From Mycobacterium shinjukuense (GTDB taxonomy: Bacteria > Actinomycetota > Actinomycetes > Mycobacteriales > Mycobacteriaceae), in NCBI RefSeq assembly GCF_010730055.1, contig NZ_AP022575.1, positions 2,666,001 to 2,730,000 of the forward strand: DNA of 64,000 nucleotides. The letters run 5' to 3'. The notes beneath the pieces were generated by a model. It had not been told where the DNA came from and did no database searches. It saw nothing but the letters and a program-made list of their open reading frames with translations. Every line of letters begins with the position of its first letter. Positions within the stretch are counted from its first letter, which is position 1. Both the position numbers and the translations under genes were made by a program. Shown piece by piece: positions 25,532 through 39,103 of this stretch.

Positions 25532-26014
25532 TCAACCCTTGTCGACGATGTGCTCGACTCCGGCGATGCCTTCCTCGGTGCCGATGACGATCAACACGTC
25601 GCGCGCCCGCAGCGTTTCCGCCGGGCCCGGCGAGGCAAGCACCCGCTCGTCGCGCACGATCGCGACGATCGACGCCCCGGTACGGGTGCGCGCGCGGGTG
25701 TCACCTAGCGGCCGGTCCACAAAGGGACTACCCGGCCGGATGTGGACTTGACCCGCCTCGAGTCCGGGCACTTCCCGGGTGAGCTCGGTGAACCGCTCGG
25801 CGATCCGCGGTGCCCCAAGAATCTGGGCCACCGCGTCGGCCTCTTCGTCGGTGAGCCGGAACACCGGGCGGGCCTGGTCGGGATCCTCGGCGGTGTAGAG
25901 CACGACGTCGAAATCGCCGCCGCGCCGGGCGATGATGCCGATCCGTTCGCCCCGCTGGCTGGTGAACTCGTAGCGCAGACCGACGCCGGGCAGCAGCACC
26001 TCCTTGACATCCAT
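25532..26014 (-). CDS. TrkA-C domain regulatory subunit (KhtT-like), Rv3237c homologue
   Basis: A 160-residue cytosolic partner of the antiporter. The C-terminal RCK/TrkA-C domain (about 80-158) shows the pattern GASIVAIVRDERVLASPGP and LRARDVLIVIGTEEGI. Such subunits gate the antiporter in response to ligand or pH. The ATG at 26014 has AAGGA nine bases before it and is preferred over a TTG three codons upstream. The downstream antiporter gene starts 4 bp after the stop, so the pair forms an operon. Confidence 0.9.
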   Translation of the reverse strand: MDVKEVLLPGVGLRYEFTSQRGERIGIIARRGGDFDVVLYTAEDPDQARPVFRLTDEEADAVAQILGAPRIAERFTELTREVPGLEAGQVHIRPGSPFVDRPLGDTRARTRTGASIVAIVRDERVLASPGPAETLRARDVLIVIGTEEGIAGVEHIVDKG

Positions 26015-26073
26015 AGCAGTCAATCCTTGACGAAATGCCGCCCCGAGAGAAGCGGTGTCGGCAATCGCCGGGG

Positions 26074-28920
<2,847 letters not shown>

Positions 28921-28996
28921 GGCAATGTCCCTTGTGGGTAGGAGTCGTAGGTAAGGCGACTCCCATCGTAGGTGACGACCCGGTGTGGGCCGCCGA

Positions 28997-29728
28997 TCAC
29001 GCCAGCCGGATCAGGCCATAGTCGTAGGCGTGCCGGCGGTAGACCACCGACGGCCGTTCGGTCTCCTTGTCGTAGAACAAGAAGAAATCGTGCCCGACGA
29101 GCTCCATCTCATACAGCGCGTCGTCGACCGACATCGGCTTGGCCGGGTGTTCCTTGACGCGCACGATCCGCCCCGGCTCGTAAGCGTTGGTGCGGTCCAG
29201 ATCGGCGCCGTCGTGATCGTGGGGCTCGGCGTGTTGGGCGTTTTCGGCCGCGAAGGCCTGCTCCGGCGGTGGCACCGCGGTGGCCTCGGCCAGCGAAACC
29301 GGGGTCTTGTCGCCGTAGTGGACCTTGCGGCGGTCCTTGCCGCGACGCAGCCGACTCTCCAACTTGACGACCGCGGACTCAAGGGCAGCGTAGAAACTGT
29401 CGGCACAGGCCTCGCCGCGGACAACCGGCCCGCGCCCGCGAGCGGTGATCTCCACGCGCTGACAGGACTTGCGTTGGCGACGGTTGCGTTCGTGGTCGAG
29501 TTCGACGTCGAACAGGTAGATCGTCCGGTCGAATCGCTCCAGGCGGGCGAGTTTCTGGGAAACGTAGATGCGGAAGTGGTCGGGGATCTCGACGTTGCGG
29601 CCTTTGAACACGATCTCGGCGTTCAGCGTCGGCTCGCCCTGTTCGCCGGATCCGGCCGGTGCCCGGTCCAGAACTCCCCCGCGAGCGGGTGGTACCCCCA
29701 GATCGGAATCCACTGTAAGCCTTGACAT
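28997..29728 (-). CDS. long-form ribosome hibernation promoting factor (MPY/RafS), Rv3241c homologue
   Basis: A 243-residue factor that occupies the tRNA channel of the 30S subunit in stationary or zinc-starved cells. The N-terminal domain runs from about 38 to 135 ([22 protein letters not shown] onward in shorter blocks, with basic [11 protein letters not shown] at its end). A linker is followed by the C-terminal dimerisation domain (about 185-243: [29 protein letters not shown]). ATG 29728 was chosen; a GTG at 29758 with GGAGAG inside the extension is an alternative. It is upstream of secA1. Confidence 0.9.
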   Translation of the reverse strand: MSRLTVDSDLGVPPARGGVLDRAPAGSGEQGEPTLNAEIVFKGRNVEIPDHFRIYVSQKLARLERFDRTIYLFDVELDHERNRRQRKSCQRVEITARGRGPVVRGEACADSFYAALESAVVKLESRLRRGKDRRKVHYGDKTPVSLAEATAVPPPEQAFAAENAQHAEPHDHDGADLDRTNAYEPGRIVRVKEHPAKPMSVDDALYEMELVGHDFFLFYDKETERPSVVYRRHAYDYGLIRLA

Positions 29729-30027
29729 ACCTGACAACTCGTTTCTCTCTCCTGTCACACGCACCCTGCGTGTCTGGCCTTCAGATGTGCACCGACGGGG
29801 TTCGAGCGGTGTTGACAGGGTCACCGCGCAGGCTGCCCGCCGGAGCAAGCTGTCGAATGCTCACCTCCTCCCGCCGGTGCTACCCACACCCGAGAATGGC
29901 GACCGTGAGTCGCATAAGGTTGATCTCGACGTTAGCCGGTGTGCGCCTCCGCGTGCCACCAGTTTGGCCGACCGATTGCCAGTTCTGCACGTTCTCAGGG
30001 CAACTTCTTTGGTTCACCCCGATTCCA
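29729..30027. promoter_or_regulatory. intergenic region between comF-like gene and hibernation factor
   Basis: About 300 bp between two minus-strand genes. It must hold the promoter of the hibernation factor gene. A short palindrome CACGC-ACCCT-GCGTG lies near 29758-29772, close to the start. I see no small gene with a convincing ribosome binding site and no clear terminator. Confidence 0.35.
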
Positions 30028-30702
30028 TCAGGCCGCAGCGATCGCCAGCACGGCGGCCACCCGCGCCCCGGCGCCCCGCAGGACCCGGACCGACTCGCGC
30101 GCGGTCGCGCCGGTGGTGACGATGTCGTCGACGATCACCACGTCGCCGCGCGGTCGCTCACCGCGCAGCAGCACCCGGCCCGCGATGTTGTGTTCGCGGG
30201 CCGAACTGTCAAGGCCCACCGAGTCTTTGACCCAAGCCTTCATCCGCAAGGCCCGCACGACGGTGACGTCCGGGTGCTCGCGGACCGCGGCCGTGGCGAT
30301 CCGGGCGACGGGATCACCGCCACGGCGCCGCGCCGCCGAACGCCGGGTGGGCGCGGGCACGATGGTCAGCGGGGTCTCGACCATGCCCCACGACAGCAGC
30401 CGGTGAACACCGATGGCCAGTGCCCGCGCCAGCGGCGCCACCAGGTCGGCCCGGCCGTGTTCCTTCATCGCCAGGATCGCCCGGCGGCGGGCGCCGGCGT
30501 AGCGGCCGAGCGCGAACACTGGCACCCGAGGATCGACGCGGGGGCTTACCAGGTGCGGTTCACCGGCGGCCACCGACAGCTCGCGCGCGCAGGCGTCACA
30601 CCAGCGGGTCGATGGTAGGCCGCAACCACCGCATTCCAGCGGCAAGACGAGGTCGAGCACGGCACCAGTGTCGCGGTCACCGCTGACAGCGGGCGCGCTC
30701 AA
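30028..30702 (-). CDS. ComF-family phosphoribosyltransferase-like protein
   Basis: A 224-residue ComF/GntX family protein. An N-terminal zinc knuckle (C24, C27, C35, C38 in CGGCGLPSTRWCDAC) precedes a type I phosphoribosyltransferase fold with the PRPP loop VVIVDDIVTTGAT. In naturally competent bacteria ComF works in DNA uptake; in mycobacteria the role is unknown. The ATG at 30702 overlaps the stop of the upstream gene by 4 bp. Homologue of Rv3242c. Confidence 0.9.
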   Translation of the reverse strand: MSAPAVSGDRDTGAVLDLVLPLECGGCGLPSTRWCDACARELSVAAGEPHLVSPRVDPRVPVFALGRYAGARRRAILAMKEHGRADLVAPLARALAIGVHRLLSWGMVETPLTIVPAPTRRSAARRRGGDPVARIATAAVREHPDVTVVRALRMKAWVKDSVGLDSSAREHNIAGRVLLRGERPRGDVVIVDDIVTTGATARESVRVLRGAGARVAAVLAIAAA

Positions 30703-31541
30703 TCACCGCCTCCCAGCACCGACGGCCAGCTGAAGCTGAACGCCCCCTGGCTCAACCGGGTGAGCAGGTTTTCCAGCTGCCTCAGGGGTATCTCAATCCG
30801 CCACTCCGGCAGCAGGGCGGAGAGCTGCAAGGAATCCGTGCCGAGGCTGACGTCGGTGATCAGCAGCCCGTTCGGCAACTCGGGCAGCGGCACCCGATAG
30901 CCGGGCGTCCGGGCCGGCAACGTCCAGCGTCGTCGCCCGGTCACCACGGCGCGCGGCCGCAGCCACAGGCTGGTCCCCGACGTCGTCCCGACCGCGTCGA
31001 CGTCTACCTCAAGACCTCCCCAACGTGGCTGGCGCGCCCACCGCAGTCGGGCCGTGCCGTCTTCGCCCAGCTCCCCGCGCAGCCGGGGGGTCGCTTGCCG
31101 CAGCACGTCGTCGAAGATCTCCGCCGGCAGCGCCGATGTCAGCGCCACCGGCGCGGCCACCACCTGCGGTGGCACGCCCGGGCGAATGTGCACGTTTTCC
31201 AGCACGGCGGTGGCGCCGTCGAGGTGGTGGTGCTCCCAGCTGATGTCGCGCGCGGCGACCCGGACCTCGCCGAGCTGACCGACGGCCAGGGCCTGCGGTT
31301 CCAACGCCGAGTCCAGTTCGGTCACGGTCAGCCGCACGTCGTGGTTGCCGATGCGGACCGTGATGTGCTTGCCGATGAGCAGCTGCTGCAGCGTCGCGAA
31401 CAACGTCCGGTAGGGCGCCGTGACCGCCTGAGCGGCACCCGCGCTGACCCACGGCAACCCGGTCGATGACCACAACGACCCCAGCATGTCCAGCGCGCCG
31501 AAGGGATCGTCCCAACGTAGCCGGGGAACCTTGGGCGACAT
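30699..31541 (-). CDS. DUF2993/LmeA-like lipid-binding domain protein, Rv3243c homologue
   Basis: A 280-residue protein with strand-rich sequence of the LmeA/DUF2993 type, a TULIP-like lipid-binding fold. No signal peptide is evident, unlike LmeA (Rv0817c), so it may be cytosolic. ATG 31541 is preferred over an in-frame start six codons upstream because it gives the known family length. It overlaps the ComF gene by 4 bp and follows lpqB by 65 bp, so it belongs to the mtrA-mtrB-lpqB gene string. Confidence 0.8.
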   Translation of the reverse strand: MSPKVPRLRWDDPFGALDMLGSLWSSTGLPWVSAGAAQAVTAPYRTLFATLQQLLIGKHITVRIGNHDVRLTVTELDSALEPQALAVGQLGEVRVAARDISWEHHHLDGATAVLENVHIRPGVPPQVVAAPVALTSALPAEIFDDVLRQATPRLRGELGEDGTARLRWARQPRWGGLEVDVDAVGTTSGTSLWLRPRAVVTGRRRWTLPARTPGYRVPLPELPNGLLITDVSLGTDSLQLSALLPEWRIEIPLRQLENLLTRLSQGAFSFSWPSVLGGGD

Positions 31542-31606
31542 CGGAATCCGCCTCCTCACTGCGAGGGTAGCCGCTCACCTCGGCTGGCAATAGGAGGATC
31601 CGGCGA

Positions 31607-33376
31607 TCAGCCGGGCAACACCGGCGCCGCCCCGGGCACCATCAGCCCCGCCACCTCCGACCAGCCCTGTTGATTTTCAACGGCGGACGCCGAGTACATC
31701 AGCACCCCTTGCGGGCCAGCGACATACACCGTCGACGGGTTGGCCGCGATGGCATACAGCGGAATCTGCAACCCGCGCGCGGGCGCATCGGAGTTCACCC
31801 CGTCGAGGTTGACGTAGGACACCGGATGCGTGACATCGTTGCGGGTCACCACGATGTCGTCGCCGGTCCGCCAGTACAGCGACACCACCGAAGAGCCCAG
31901 CCCGAAGCCCAGCCGGCGCGGGTAGGTCAGGGCGAACTGGCCGGCCTGGGTCTGCTCGACACTGGCCAGGATCACCTGGCCATCGATCACCATCGCGGCC
32001 CGCGTCCCGTCACGCGACAGCTGCAGATCGGTGATGGCCCCCGGGAAGCGGCTGGACACCGCGGTGGAATCCACCGGGATCCGCGCCGGTTGCCCGGATG
32101 CCGGTTCCTGGATCGCGCGCAGCACGTTGTTGGAGTCGACCACCACCCAGACCGCGTCGTCCAGCGCCCAGCTGGGCCGCGACAGGTTGTGTCCGTCGGC
32201 GGACTGGACCGCCTCACCACCGAGGTCACCGATCCACAGCGAGGCCGCCATGTCGGGTGCGCCGCGTCTCAGCGTCACCACCGACGCCACCTGCCGGCCA
32301 CCGCGCGACAGCGCGGCACCGGTCTGGTCGCCCATCCGCCCGAAGGCGCCGGGCACGGTGGTGACCCGCTGCCCGTCCAGCGCCACCAGTGACCCGCCCA
32401 CCAGGGCGTGCAAACCCGCGCCGGCCCCGTCGGCCACGCCGGGGTCGGTGGCCGCGACGTCCGAGGCGTTCCATCCCTGCGCGAATCTGTCGTCGAGCGG
32501 TGCGCCGTCGGCGTTGATCACATAGGGGCCCCTGATGTCCGCCCTGGCCAGCGTCCAAATGATCTGCGCGGCAAGCAATTGCCTGCTGTGCGGATCGGTG
32601 GTGGTCAGTTTCTCCAGGTCGACGCGGGCGCCGCCGTAGCCCTTCCCGATGCCGCTCTTGCCGCCATCGGCGCGGGTCACCGGGCCACGCAGCCGCAGCG
32701 GCGGGGCCAGCAGGTTGCGCACCGCGTGCGCCATCTCGGGGCGTGGACCGGCCAGCAGCTTGGAGACCAGCTCGGTGGCCAGCTGATCGTGGTCGGACAC
32801 GGCAACGTAGCGCGGGTCGGGCACCACGGTCTTGCCGGTCGGGTCGGCGAAGTAGAGCGTGTTGCGCTTATAGGTGGCCTGGAATTGCTGCCAGTCCAGA
32901 AAGACCCCGTTGGGCAGCCGGTCGATGCGCCAGCCCCCCGACGTCTTGACCAGCTCGATGGGGCCCGGATCCGGCAGCTGACCCTCGGCGGTCTCGAAGA
33001 CCCCCATGTCGGACAGCGAACCCAGGATGTCGGCCCGCATCGTCGCCGAAACCCGGTCGGCGGCACGGGTTTCGACGAACACCACGTGGTCGATCAGCAA
33101 CGCGCCACCGGCGTCGTCCCAGGCGTTGGACGCCGACTGGGTGAGGAACTGGCGGGCCGCCAGATGGCGGTTGGCCGGGTCGGCGGTGGCCTTGAGGAAT
33201 TCGCGCAGCAGCACGTCGGGATCCATGCCCGGGGTTGGCTTGGGCAGGTTCGACGGGGCCGGTCGCTCCACGGTGCCGATCGCTTGCGGAGCCGACGAGC
33301 TGGGCACGCTGGCACAGCCGGCGAGCAGCGTCGGCACCCACAGCAGACACAACGCCGCCAGCAGCTTGCCCATCAT
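31607..33376 (-). CDS. lpqB: lipoprotein LpqB, partner of the MtrAB system
   Basis: A 589-residue lipoprotein. The signal peptide ends in the lipobox LLAGC with Cys21 as lipidation site. A GerMN-like domain covers about 130-330 and a beta-propeller-like domain the rest (repeating [29 protein letters not shown] blocks). In M. smegmatis LpqB binds the extracellular domain of MtrB and modulates MtrA phosphorylation (known). The first ATG at 33376 overlaps the mtrB stop as ATGA, so translation is coupled. Confidence 0.95.
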   Translation of the reverse strand: MMGKLLAALCLLWVPTLLAGCASVPSSSAPQAIGTVERPAPSNLPKPTPGMDPDVLLREFLKATADPANRHLAARQFLTQSASNAWDDAGGALLIDHVVFVETRAADRVSATMRADILGSLSDMGVFETAEGQLPDPGPIELVKTSGGWRIDRLPNGVFLDWQQFQATYKRNTLYFADPTGKTVVPDPRYVAVSDHDQLATELVSKLLAGPRPEMAHAVRNLLAPPLRLRGPVTRADGGKSGIGKGYGGARVDLEKLTTTDPHSRQLLAAQIIWTLARADIRGPYVINADGAPLDDRFAQGWNASDVAATDPGVADGAGAGLHALVGGSLVALDGQRVTTVPGAFGRMGDQTGAALSRGGRQVASVVTLRRGAPDMAASLWIGDLGGEAVQSADGHNLSRPSWALDDAVWVVVDSNNVLRAIQEPASGQPARIPVDSTAVSSRFPGAITDLQLSRDGTRAAMVIDGQVILASVEQTQAGQFALTYPRRLGFGLGSSVVSLYWRTGDDIVVTRNDVTHPVSYVNLDGVNSDAPARGLQIPLYAIAANPSTVYVAGPQGVLMYSASAVENQQGWSEVAGLMVPGAAPVLPG

Positions 33377-35055
33377 CCGCTCCGCTCGGCGTGCTCGCGT
33401 GGGCGCTGACGCTCATCCGGTTCCGGCACGGCCTGCGGTGCCGGCTCCGGGATCGGCTTCATGGGCAGCGGGCTGGTGGTGACCTTGTGGCCGCGCACCA
33501 GGGGAAGCGTCAACCGGAAGCAGGCGCCCTGGCCGGGCTCGCCCCAGGCCTCCAGCCGACCCTGGTGCAGTCGGGCATCCTCGATGCTGATGGCCAATCC
33601 CAGCCCGGTGCCGCCGGAGCGCCGCACCCGCGACGGATCCGAGCGCCAGAACCGGCTGAACACCAACTTCTCCTCGCCGGGCCGCAGCCCGACGCCGTAG
33701 TCGCGCACGGTGACGGCCACCGTGTCCTCGTCGTGGGCCATCCGGATCCGCACCGGCTTGTGCTCGGCGTGGTCGATGGCGTTGGCAATCAGATTGCGCA
33801 GGATACGTTCCACCCGGCGCGCATCGACCTCGGCGATCACCTCGTCGGCGGGCAGCTCGACGAGCAACTCGATGCCGGCCTCTTCGGCCAGGTGGCCCAC
33901 GTTGCCCAGCGCGTTTTTCACCGTCGCACGCAAATCGACGGCCTCGACCGACAACTCGGCCACGCCGGCGTCGTGCCGGGAGATTTCCAGCAGGTCGTTG
34001 AGCAACGTCTCGAACCGGTCCAGCTCGCTGACCATCAATTCGGTGGACCGCCGCAGCGTGGGGTCCAGGTCGGCGCTGTGGTCATAGATCAAGTCGGCGG
34101 CCATCCGCACCGTGGTCAGCGGGGTCCGCAGTTCGTGGCTGACGTCGGAGGTGAAGCGCCGCTGCAGGTTGCCGAACTCTTCGAGCTGGGTGATCTGCCG
34201 AGACAGGCTCTCGGCCATGTCGTTGAACGACACCGCCAGCCGAGCCATGTCGTCCTCGCCGCGCACCGGCATCCGCTCGGACAGATGCCCCTCGGCGAAC
34301 CGTTCCGCGATCCGCGACGCCGACCGCACCGGCACCACCACCTGGCGCGACACCAACAGCGCGATCCCGGCGAGCAAGACCAGCAGCACCAGGCCACCGG
34401 TGGCCATCGTGCCGCGCACCAGCGCGATCGTGGCCTGCTCGTTGGCCAGCGGAAAGATCAGGTACAGCTCCAGGTTGGCCACCCGAGACGACGTCGGCGT
34501 GCCAACGACCAGCGCCGGCCCGGAGAAGCCTTCGGTATACACCGTGGCGTACTGGTAGGCCGCCTGCCCGGCCTTGACGAAGCCACGCAACGCGTTGGGC
34601 ACTTGGTCGACCGGGCCGGCGCTGGAGGCCGCCCGTGGCCCATCCCCCGGAACCAACAGCACCGCATCGAACGCGCCGGCCAGGCCGGCACCCGAGGCCG
34701 GGTCGGTTTTCGACGTCAGGGTGTTGCGGGCCAGCTGCAGGCTGCTGTCCAGCGATCGGGTCTCCTCACCGTTGACGATCCCGCTGACGGTGTTGCGGGC
34801 CCGCTCGATCTGTTCGATCGCGGCCTTGACCTTGACGTCGAGCACACGATTGGTGACCTGGCTGGTCAGCACGAAACCCAGCGCCAGGATCACCGCCAAC
34901 GAAAGCCCAAGGGTCAGCGCCACCACCCGCAGTTGCAGCGAACGCCGCCAGGCGACCGCCACGGCCCGGCTCAACGCGGTCAAGCCTCGCGTCATGAGAC
35001 CGGCACGCCCCCGACGACCCCTGATGCGCCGCCGCGAGCCCCAGGTCACCCGCAC
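33373..35055 (-). CDS. mtrB: sensor histidine kinase MtrB
   Basis: A 560-residue membrane kinase. A basic N-terminus leads to TM1 (about 43-66), an extracytoplasmic domain, TM2 (about 215-236), a HAMP domain, then the HisKA box [12 protein letters not shown] and the HATPase domain with N-box [31 protein letters not shown] and GGTGLGLAI. The Pro-rich C-terminal tail is short. MtrB phosphorylates MtrA and localises to septa. The start at 35055 is close to the end of mtrA (7 bp). Almost identical in layout to Rv3245c. Confidence 0.97.
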   Translation of the reverse strand: MRVTWGSRRRIRGRRGRAGLMTRGLTALSRAVAVAWRRSLQLRVVALTLGLSLAVILALGFVLTSQVTNRVLDVKVKAAIEQIERARNTVSGIVNGEETRSLDSSLQLARNTLTSKTDPASGAGLAGAFDAVLLVPGDGPRAASSAGPVDQVPNALRGFVKAGQAAYQYATVYTEGFSGPALVVGTPTSSRVANLELYLIFPLANEQATIALVRGTMATGGLVLLVLLAGIALLVSRQVVVPVRSASRIAERFAEGHLSERMPVRGEDDMARLAVSFNDMAESLSRQITQLEEFGNLQRRFTSDVSHELRTPLTTVRMAADLIYDHSADLDPTLRRSTELMVSELDRFETLLNDLLEISRHDAGVAELSVEAVDLRATVKNALGNVGHLAEEAGIELLVELPADEVIAEVDARRVERILRNLIANAIDHAEHKPVRIRMAHDEDTVAVTVRDYGVGLRPGEEKLVFSRFWRSDPSRVRRSGGTGLGLAISIEDARLHQGRLEAWGEPGQGACFRLTLPLVRGHKVTTSPLPMKPIPEPAPQAVPEPDERQRPREHAERSG

Positions 35056-35062
35056 CTGCCGG

Positions 35063-35749
35063 TCACGGGGGTCCGGCCTTGTATCCCACTCCTCGAACGG
35101 TCAACACCACGGTCGGATTCTCCGGGTCTTTCTCCACCTTGGCCCGCAGACGCTGAACATGCACATTCACCAGACGGGTATCCGCCGGGTGCCGGTACCC
35201 CCACACCTGTTCGAGCAGCACATCACGAGTAAACACCTGACGCGGTTTGCGCGCCAACGCCACCAACAGGTCGAACTCCAGCGGCGTCAGCGAGATCTGT
35301 TCGCCGTTTCGGGTGACCTTGTGCGCCGGCACGTCGATGTCGACGTCCGCGATGGACAGCATCTCGGCGGGCTCGTCGTCGTTGCGCCGCAGCCGCGCCC
35401 GCACCCGCGCGACCAGTTCCTTGGGCTTGAACGGTTTCATGATGTAGTCGTCCGCGCCCGACTCCAGCCCCAGGACCACGTCGACGGTGTCGGTCTTGGC
35501 GGTCAGCATGACGATCGGAACACCGGAGTCGGCGCGCAACACCCGGCACACGTCGATGCCGTTCATGCCGGGCAGCATCAAGTCCAACAGCACCAGATCG
35601 GGTCGCAGCTCGCGCACCGCGGTCAGGGCTTGGGTGCCGTCGCCGATGACCGCGGTGTCGAAGCCCTCCCCACGCAACACGATGGTCAGCATCTCAGCCA
35701 GCGAAGCGTCGTCGTCGACGACCAAAATCCTTTGCCTCATGCTGTCCAT
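35063..35749 (-). CDS. mtrA: response regulator MtrA
   Basis: A 228-residue OmpR/PhoB-type regulator, essential in M. tuberculosis, controlling oriC, dnaA, rpf and division genes. The receiver domain (about 7-120) has the acid pocket VVDDD, phosphoacceptor Asp in LLDLMLPG (about residue 56), and MLTAK plus MKPFKPKEL. The winged-helix domain (about 130-228) ends in [13 protein letters not shown] and [14 protein letters not shown] 35749 gives the family length; the open frame upstream to 35821 is not conserved. Confidence 0.98.
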   Translation of the reverse strand: MDSMRQRILVVDDDASLAEMLTIVLRGEGFDTAVIGDGTQALTAVRELRPDLVLLDLMLPGMNGIDVCRVLRADSGVPIVMLTAKTDTVDVVLGLESGADDYIMKPFKPKELVARVRARLRRNDDEPAEMLSIADVDIDVPAHKVTRNGEQISLTPLEFDLLVALARKPRQVFTRDVLLEQVWGYRHPADTRLVNVHVQRLRAKVEKDPENPTVVLTVRGVGYKAGPP

Positions 35750-35840
35750 GGTGTCACCAGATCGGGACAAACTGGCGCACCACACGGGCGTTTCGCGCTT
35801 GATAAGGGCAAAGACCCCCAAAATCGGACCCCGGAGTGGC

Positions 35841-36473
35841 CTAGACAGCCGTCAAAGTGGCGGCCAGACCGCCCGGATCGACGTCCGGGTGAACGACCAG
35901 CCATCGCCCACCCCACCCCGCGGCGGCCAGCTGGGCGTACACCGCGCCGGTACGCCGCTGCAGTCCGTCGTCACGTTCGTAGCTGTCGCGCGCTCGGCCC
36001 GGGTCGCTTTCGGCCCGGCCGCGGGCGCGTCGTCCGGCCAGCTCGGCGGAGACCGCGAGCAGCACCTGCCAGTCGGGCGCGGGCAACCTCAACCGCTGAT
36101 ACTCCATCCGTGCCACCCAGGCCACCGCCTCCCCGCCGGCGTCCTGGTGCAGGCGGGCCGCGCTGTAGGCCGCGTTGGAGGCCACGTAGCGGTCCAGGAG
36201 AACCACGTCATGGTCACGTTGCAGGCCCGCGATCTCGTCGACGGCCCCGGCGCGGTCGAGCGCGAACAGCGTCGCCATCGCGTACACCGACGAGGCGAGA
36301 TCCCCGTGCTCGCCGTGTAACGCTTCGGCGGCGATGTCGGCGGTGATCGATCGCCCGTAGCGCGGGAAGGCGAGCGTTGCCACCGACTTCCCGACCGTTT
36401 CGAAGGCGGTGCGCAGGCCGTCGCACAACGTGCGCTTGCCGGCGCCGTCGACGCCCTCGATCGCGATCAGCAC
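35841..36473 (-). CDS. tmk: thymidylate kinase
   Basis: A 210-residue kinase converting dTMP to dTDP. The P-loop GVDGAGKRT lies at 7-15, DRYVASNAAYS is the DRY-type catalytic loop near 84-94, and the LID region RARGRAESDPGRARD follows near 140. GTG 36473, with AAGG 8 bases upstream, matches the N-terminus VLIAIEG expected from M. tuberculosis Tmk; a TTG eight codons upstream is also open. It lies 34 bp after sahH and 91 bp before the mtrA start. Confidence 0.93.
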   Translation of the reverse strand: MLIAIEGVDGAGKRTLCDGLRTAFETVGKSVATLAFPRYGRSITADIAAEALHGEHGDLASSVYAMATLFALDRAGAVDEIAGLQRDHDVVLLDRYVASNAAYSAARLHQDAGGEAVAWVARMEYQRLRLPAPDWQVLLAVSAELAGRRARGRAESDPGRARDSYERDDGLQRRTGAVYAQLAAAGWGGRWLVVHPDVDPGGLAATLTAV

Positions 36474-36507
36474 GGCGCGAGCCTTGGTAGCGGGCAAGCG
36501 CCAACCG

Positions 36508-37995
<1,488 letters not shown>

Positions 37996-38049
37996 GGCGC
38001 GTGTCATCCTTACTGCGGGGCCCTACGGGGGACTGGGAAAGAGTGGGGT

Positions 38050-38088
38050 GCGGCTACGTCGCCGTTGCTCTTGGGCCACTGTAGCCGC
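38050..38088. promoter_or_regulatory. 8-bp stem with 23-nt loop upstream of sahH
   Basis: GCGGCTAC at 38050-38057 pairs with GTAGCCGC at 38081-38088. It sits between the stop of the tetR gene and the start of sahH on the minus strand, so it may be a terminator of the alkane operon or part of the sahH leader. I compared it with SAH riboswitch features from memory and do not see a match. Confidence 0.4.
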
Positions 38089-38107
38089 CGTCCCCAAGCC
38101 CCGCAGG

Positions 38108-38743
38108 TCAGGGCACGATGTTGACCCCGTGACGCTCGGCGAACGGCGTCATCAACCGCGCCAGGTCCGCCGCCACGTCGTGATCGGCCTCCGGCGGCAT
38201 CGACACGTAGCTCACGCACAGCCGCACGATCGCGCGCGACAACACATTGGCGTCGTCGTCGCTGGTGGCCACCCAGGTCTGGGTGAACGCCGTCGCCAGC
38301 CGGGCCGACGCGCGGTTGATGATGGGTGCGCTGTCGGTGGTGATCAGCTGCAGCAGATCGGGTTTGGCGACCCCGGTCAGCAGCGAGATGACCAGCGGAT
38401 CGGCCGCCGACTCGGCGAAGAACGACCGGAAGCCCTGCAGGAACGATTCGTAGATGTTGCCGACGTTGGCGTCCAGCGCCGCGTGGACCTGGTCGACCAG
38501 CCGATCGGCCAGGCGCAGCGCGTAGCCTTGCGCAAGCCCCTGTCGGGAGCCGAATTCGTTGTAGATGGTCTGCCGGCTGATCCCCGCGGCCCGGGCCACG
38601 TCGGACAGCGTGATCGCCGACCAGTCCCGGGTCAGCAGCAGGTCCCGCATCGCGTCGAGCACCGAATCACGCAGCAGGGCCCGCGATGCCTCGGCGTAGG
38701 GAATCCGCTTCACAGGCGCGACAATAGCGTTTGGGGCGGTCAC
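38108..38743 (-). CDS. TetR-family regulator of the alkane hydroxylase operon, Rv3249c homologue
   Basis: A 211-residue TetR-type repressor. The DNA-binding helix-turn-helix (about 33-58) reads [21 protein letters not shown], slightly longer here than I quote in parts: [27 protein letters not shown]. The C-terminal helical domain presumably binds a fatty acid or alkane-derived ligand. GTG 38743 overlaps the rubB stop by 4 bp. The regulator probably acts on the palindromes upstream of alkB. Its last position in the operon suggests autoregulation. Confidence 0.9.
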   Translation of the reverse strand: MTAPNAIVAPVKRIPYAEASRALLRDSVLDAMRDLLLTRDWSAITLSDVARAAGISRQTIYNEFGSRQGLAQGYALRLADRLVDQVHAALDANVGNIYESFLQGFRSFFAESAADPLVISLLTGVAKPDLLQLITTDSAPIINRASARLATAFTQTWVATSDDDANVLSRAIVRLCVSYVSMPPEADHDVAADLARLMTPFAERHGVNIVP

Positions 38744-38922
38744 GAGCGGGCCACCTCCACCATCACGAAGTCCGACTTGGCCGCGCCGCAGTCCGGGCAG
38801 CTCCAATCGTCGGGAATGTCGTCCCAGCGGGTGCCGGGCGCGATGCCCTCCTCCGGCCAGCCCAGCGCCTCGTCGTACTCGAAGCCGCATTGGACGCACT
38901 GGAACAGTTTGTAGTCATTCAT
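38740..38922 (-). CDS. rubB: rubredoxin RubB
   Basis: A 60-residue rubredoxin, a one-iron electron carrier to the alkane hydroxylase. Two CxxC knuckles bind the iron: C9-VQ-C12 and C42-PD-C45, with the usual aromatic and DDW residues between ([11 protein letters not shown]). The ATG at 38922 follows the rubA stop by 10 bp; in-frame sequence upstream to 39048 is the antisense-like extension and is not part of the domain. Confidence 0.95.
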   Translation of the reverse strand: MNDYKLFQCVQCGFEYDEALGWPEEGIAPGTRWDDIPDDWSCPDCGAAKSDFVMVEVARS

Positions 38923-38932
38923 CTGTTGTGCC

Positions 38933-39103
38933 CTAACCCTTTCCGATCTTCTCGAAATCGACCTTCTCGCGGACAGCGCAGTCCGGACAGCACCAGTCGT
39001 CGGGAATCTGACCCCACGCCGTGCCGGCGGGGAAGCCTTCCCTGGCATCGCCTTTGGCCTCGTCGTAGACGTAGTCGCAGACCGGGCACCGGTAGGCGGC
39101 CAT
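38933..39103 (-). CDS. rubA: rubredoxin RubA (56 residues)
   Basis: A second, very short rubredoxin of 56 codons. It begins [18 protein letters not shown] and has C6-PV-C9 and C39-PD-C42 iron ligands with [11 protein letters not shown] before the second knuckle. Its ATG at 39103 shares a base with the alkB stop (TGATG); an ATG one codon earlier would overlap as ATGA. Actinobacterial alk operons usually carry two rubredoxins of which one type restores alkane hydroxylase electron transfer. Confidence 0.95.
   Translation of the reverse strand: MAAYRCPVCDYVYDEAKGDAREGFPAGTAWGQIPDDWCCPDCAVREKVDFEKIGKG

Noticed and set aside
38050..38088. SAH riboswitch upstream of sahH
   Set aside because: The stem-loop does not show the conserved core I know for that class; kept only as an unassigned hairpin.
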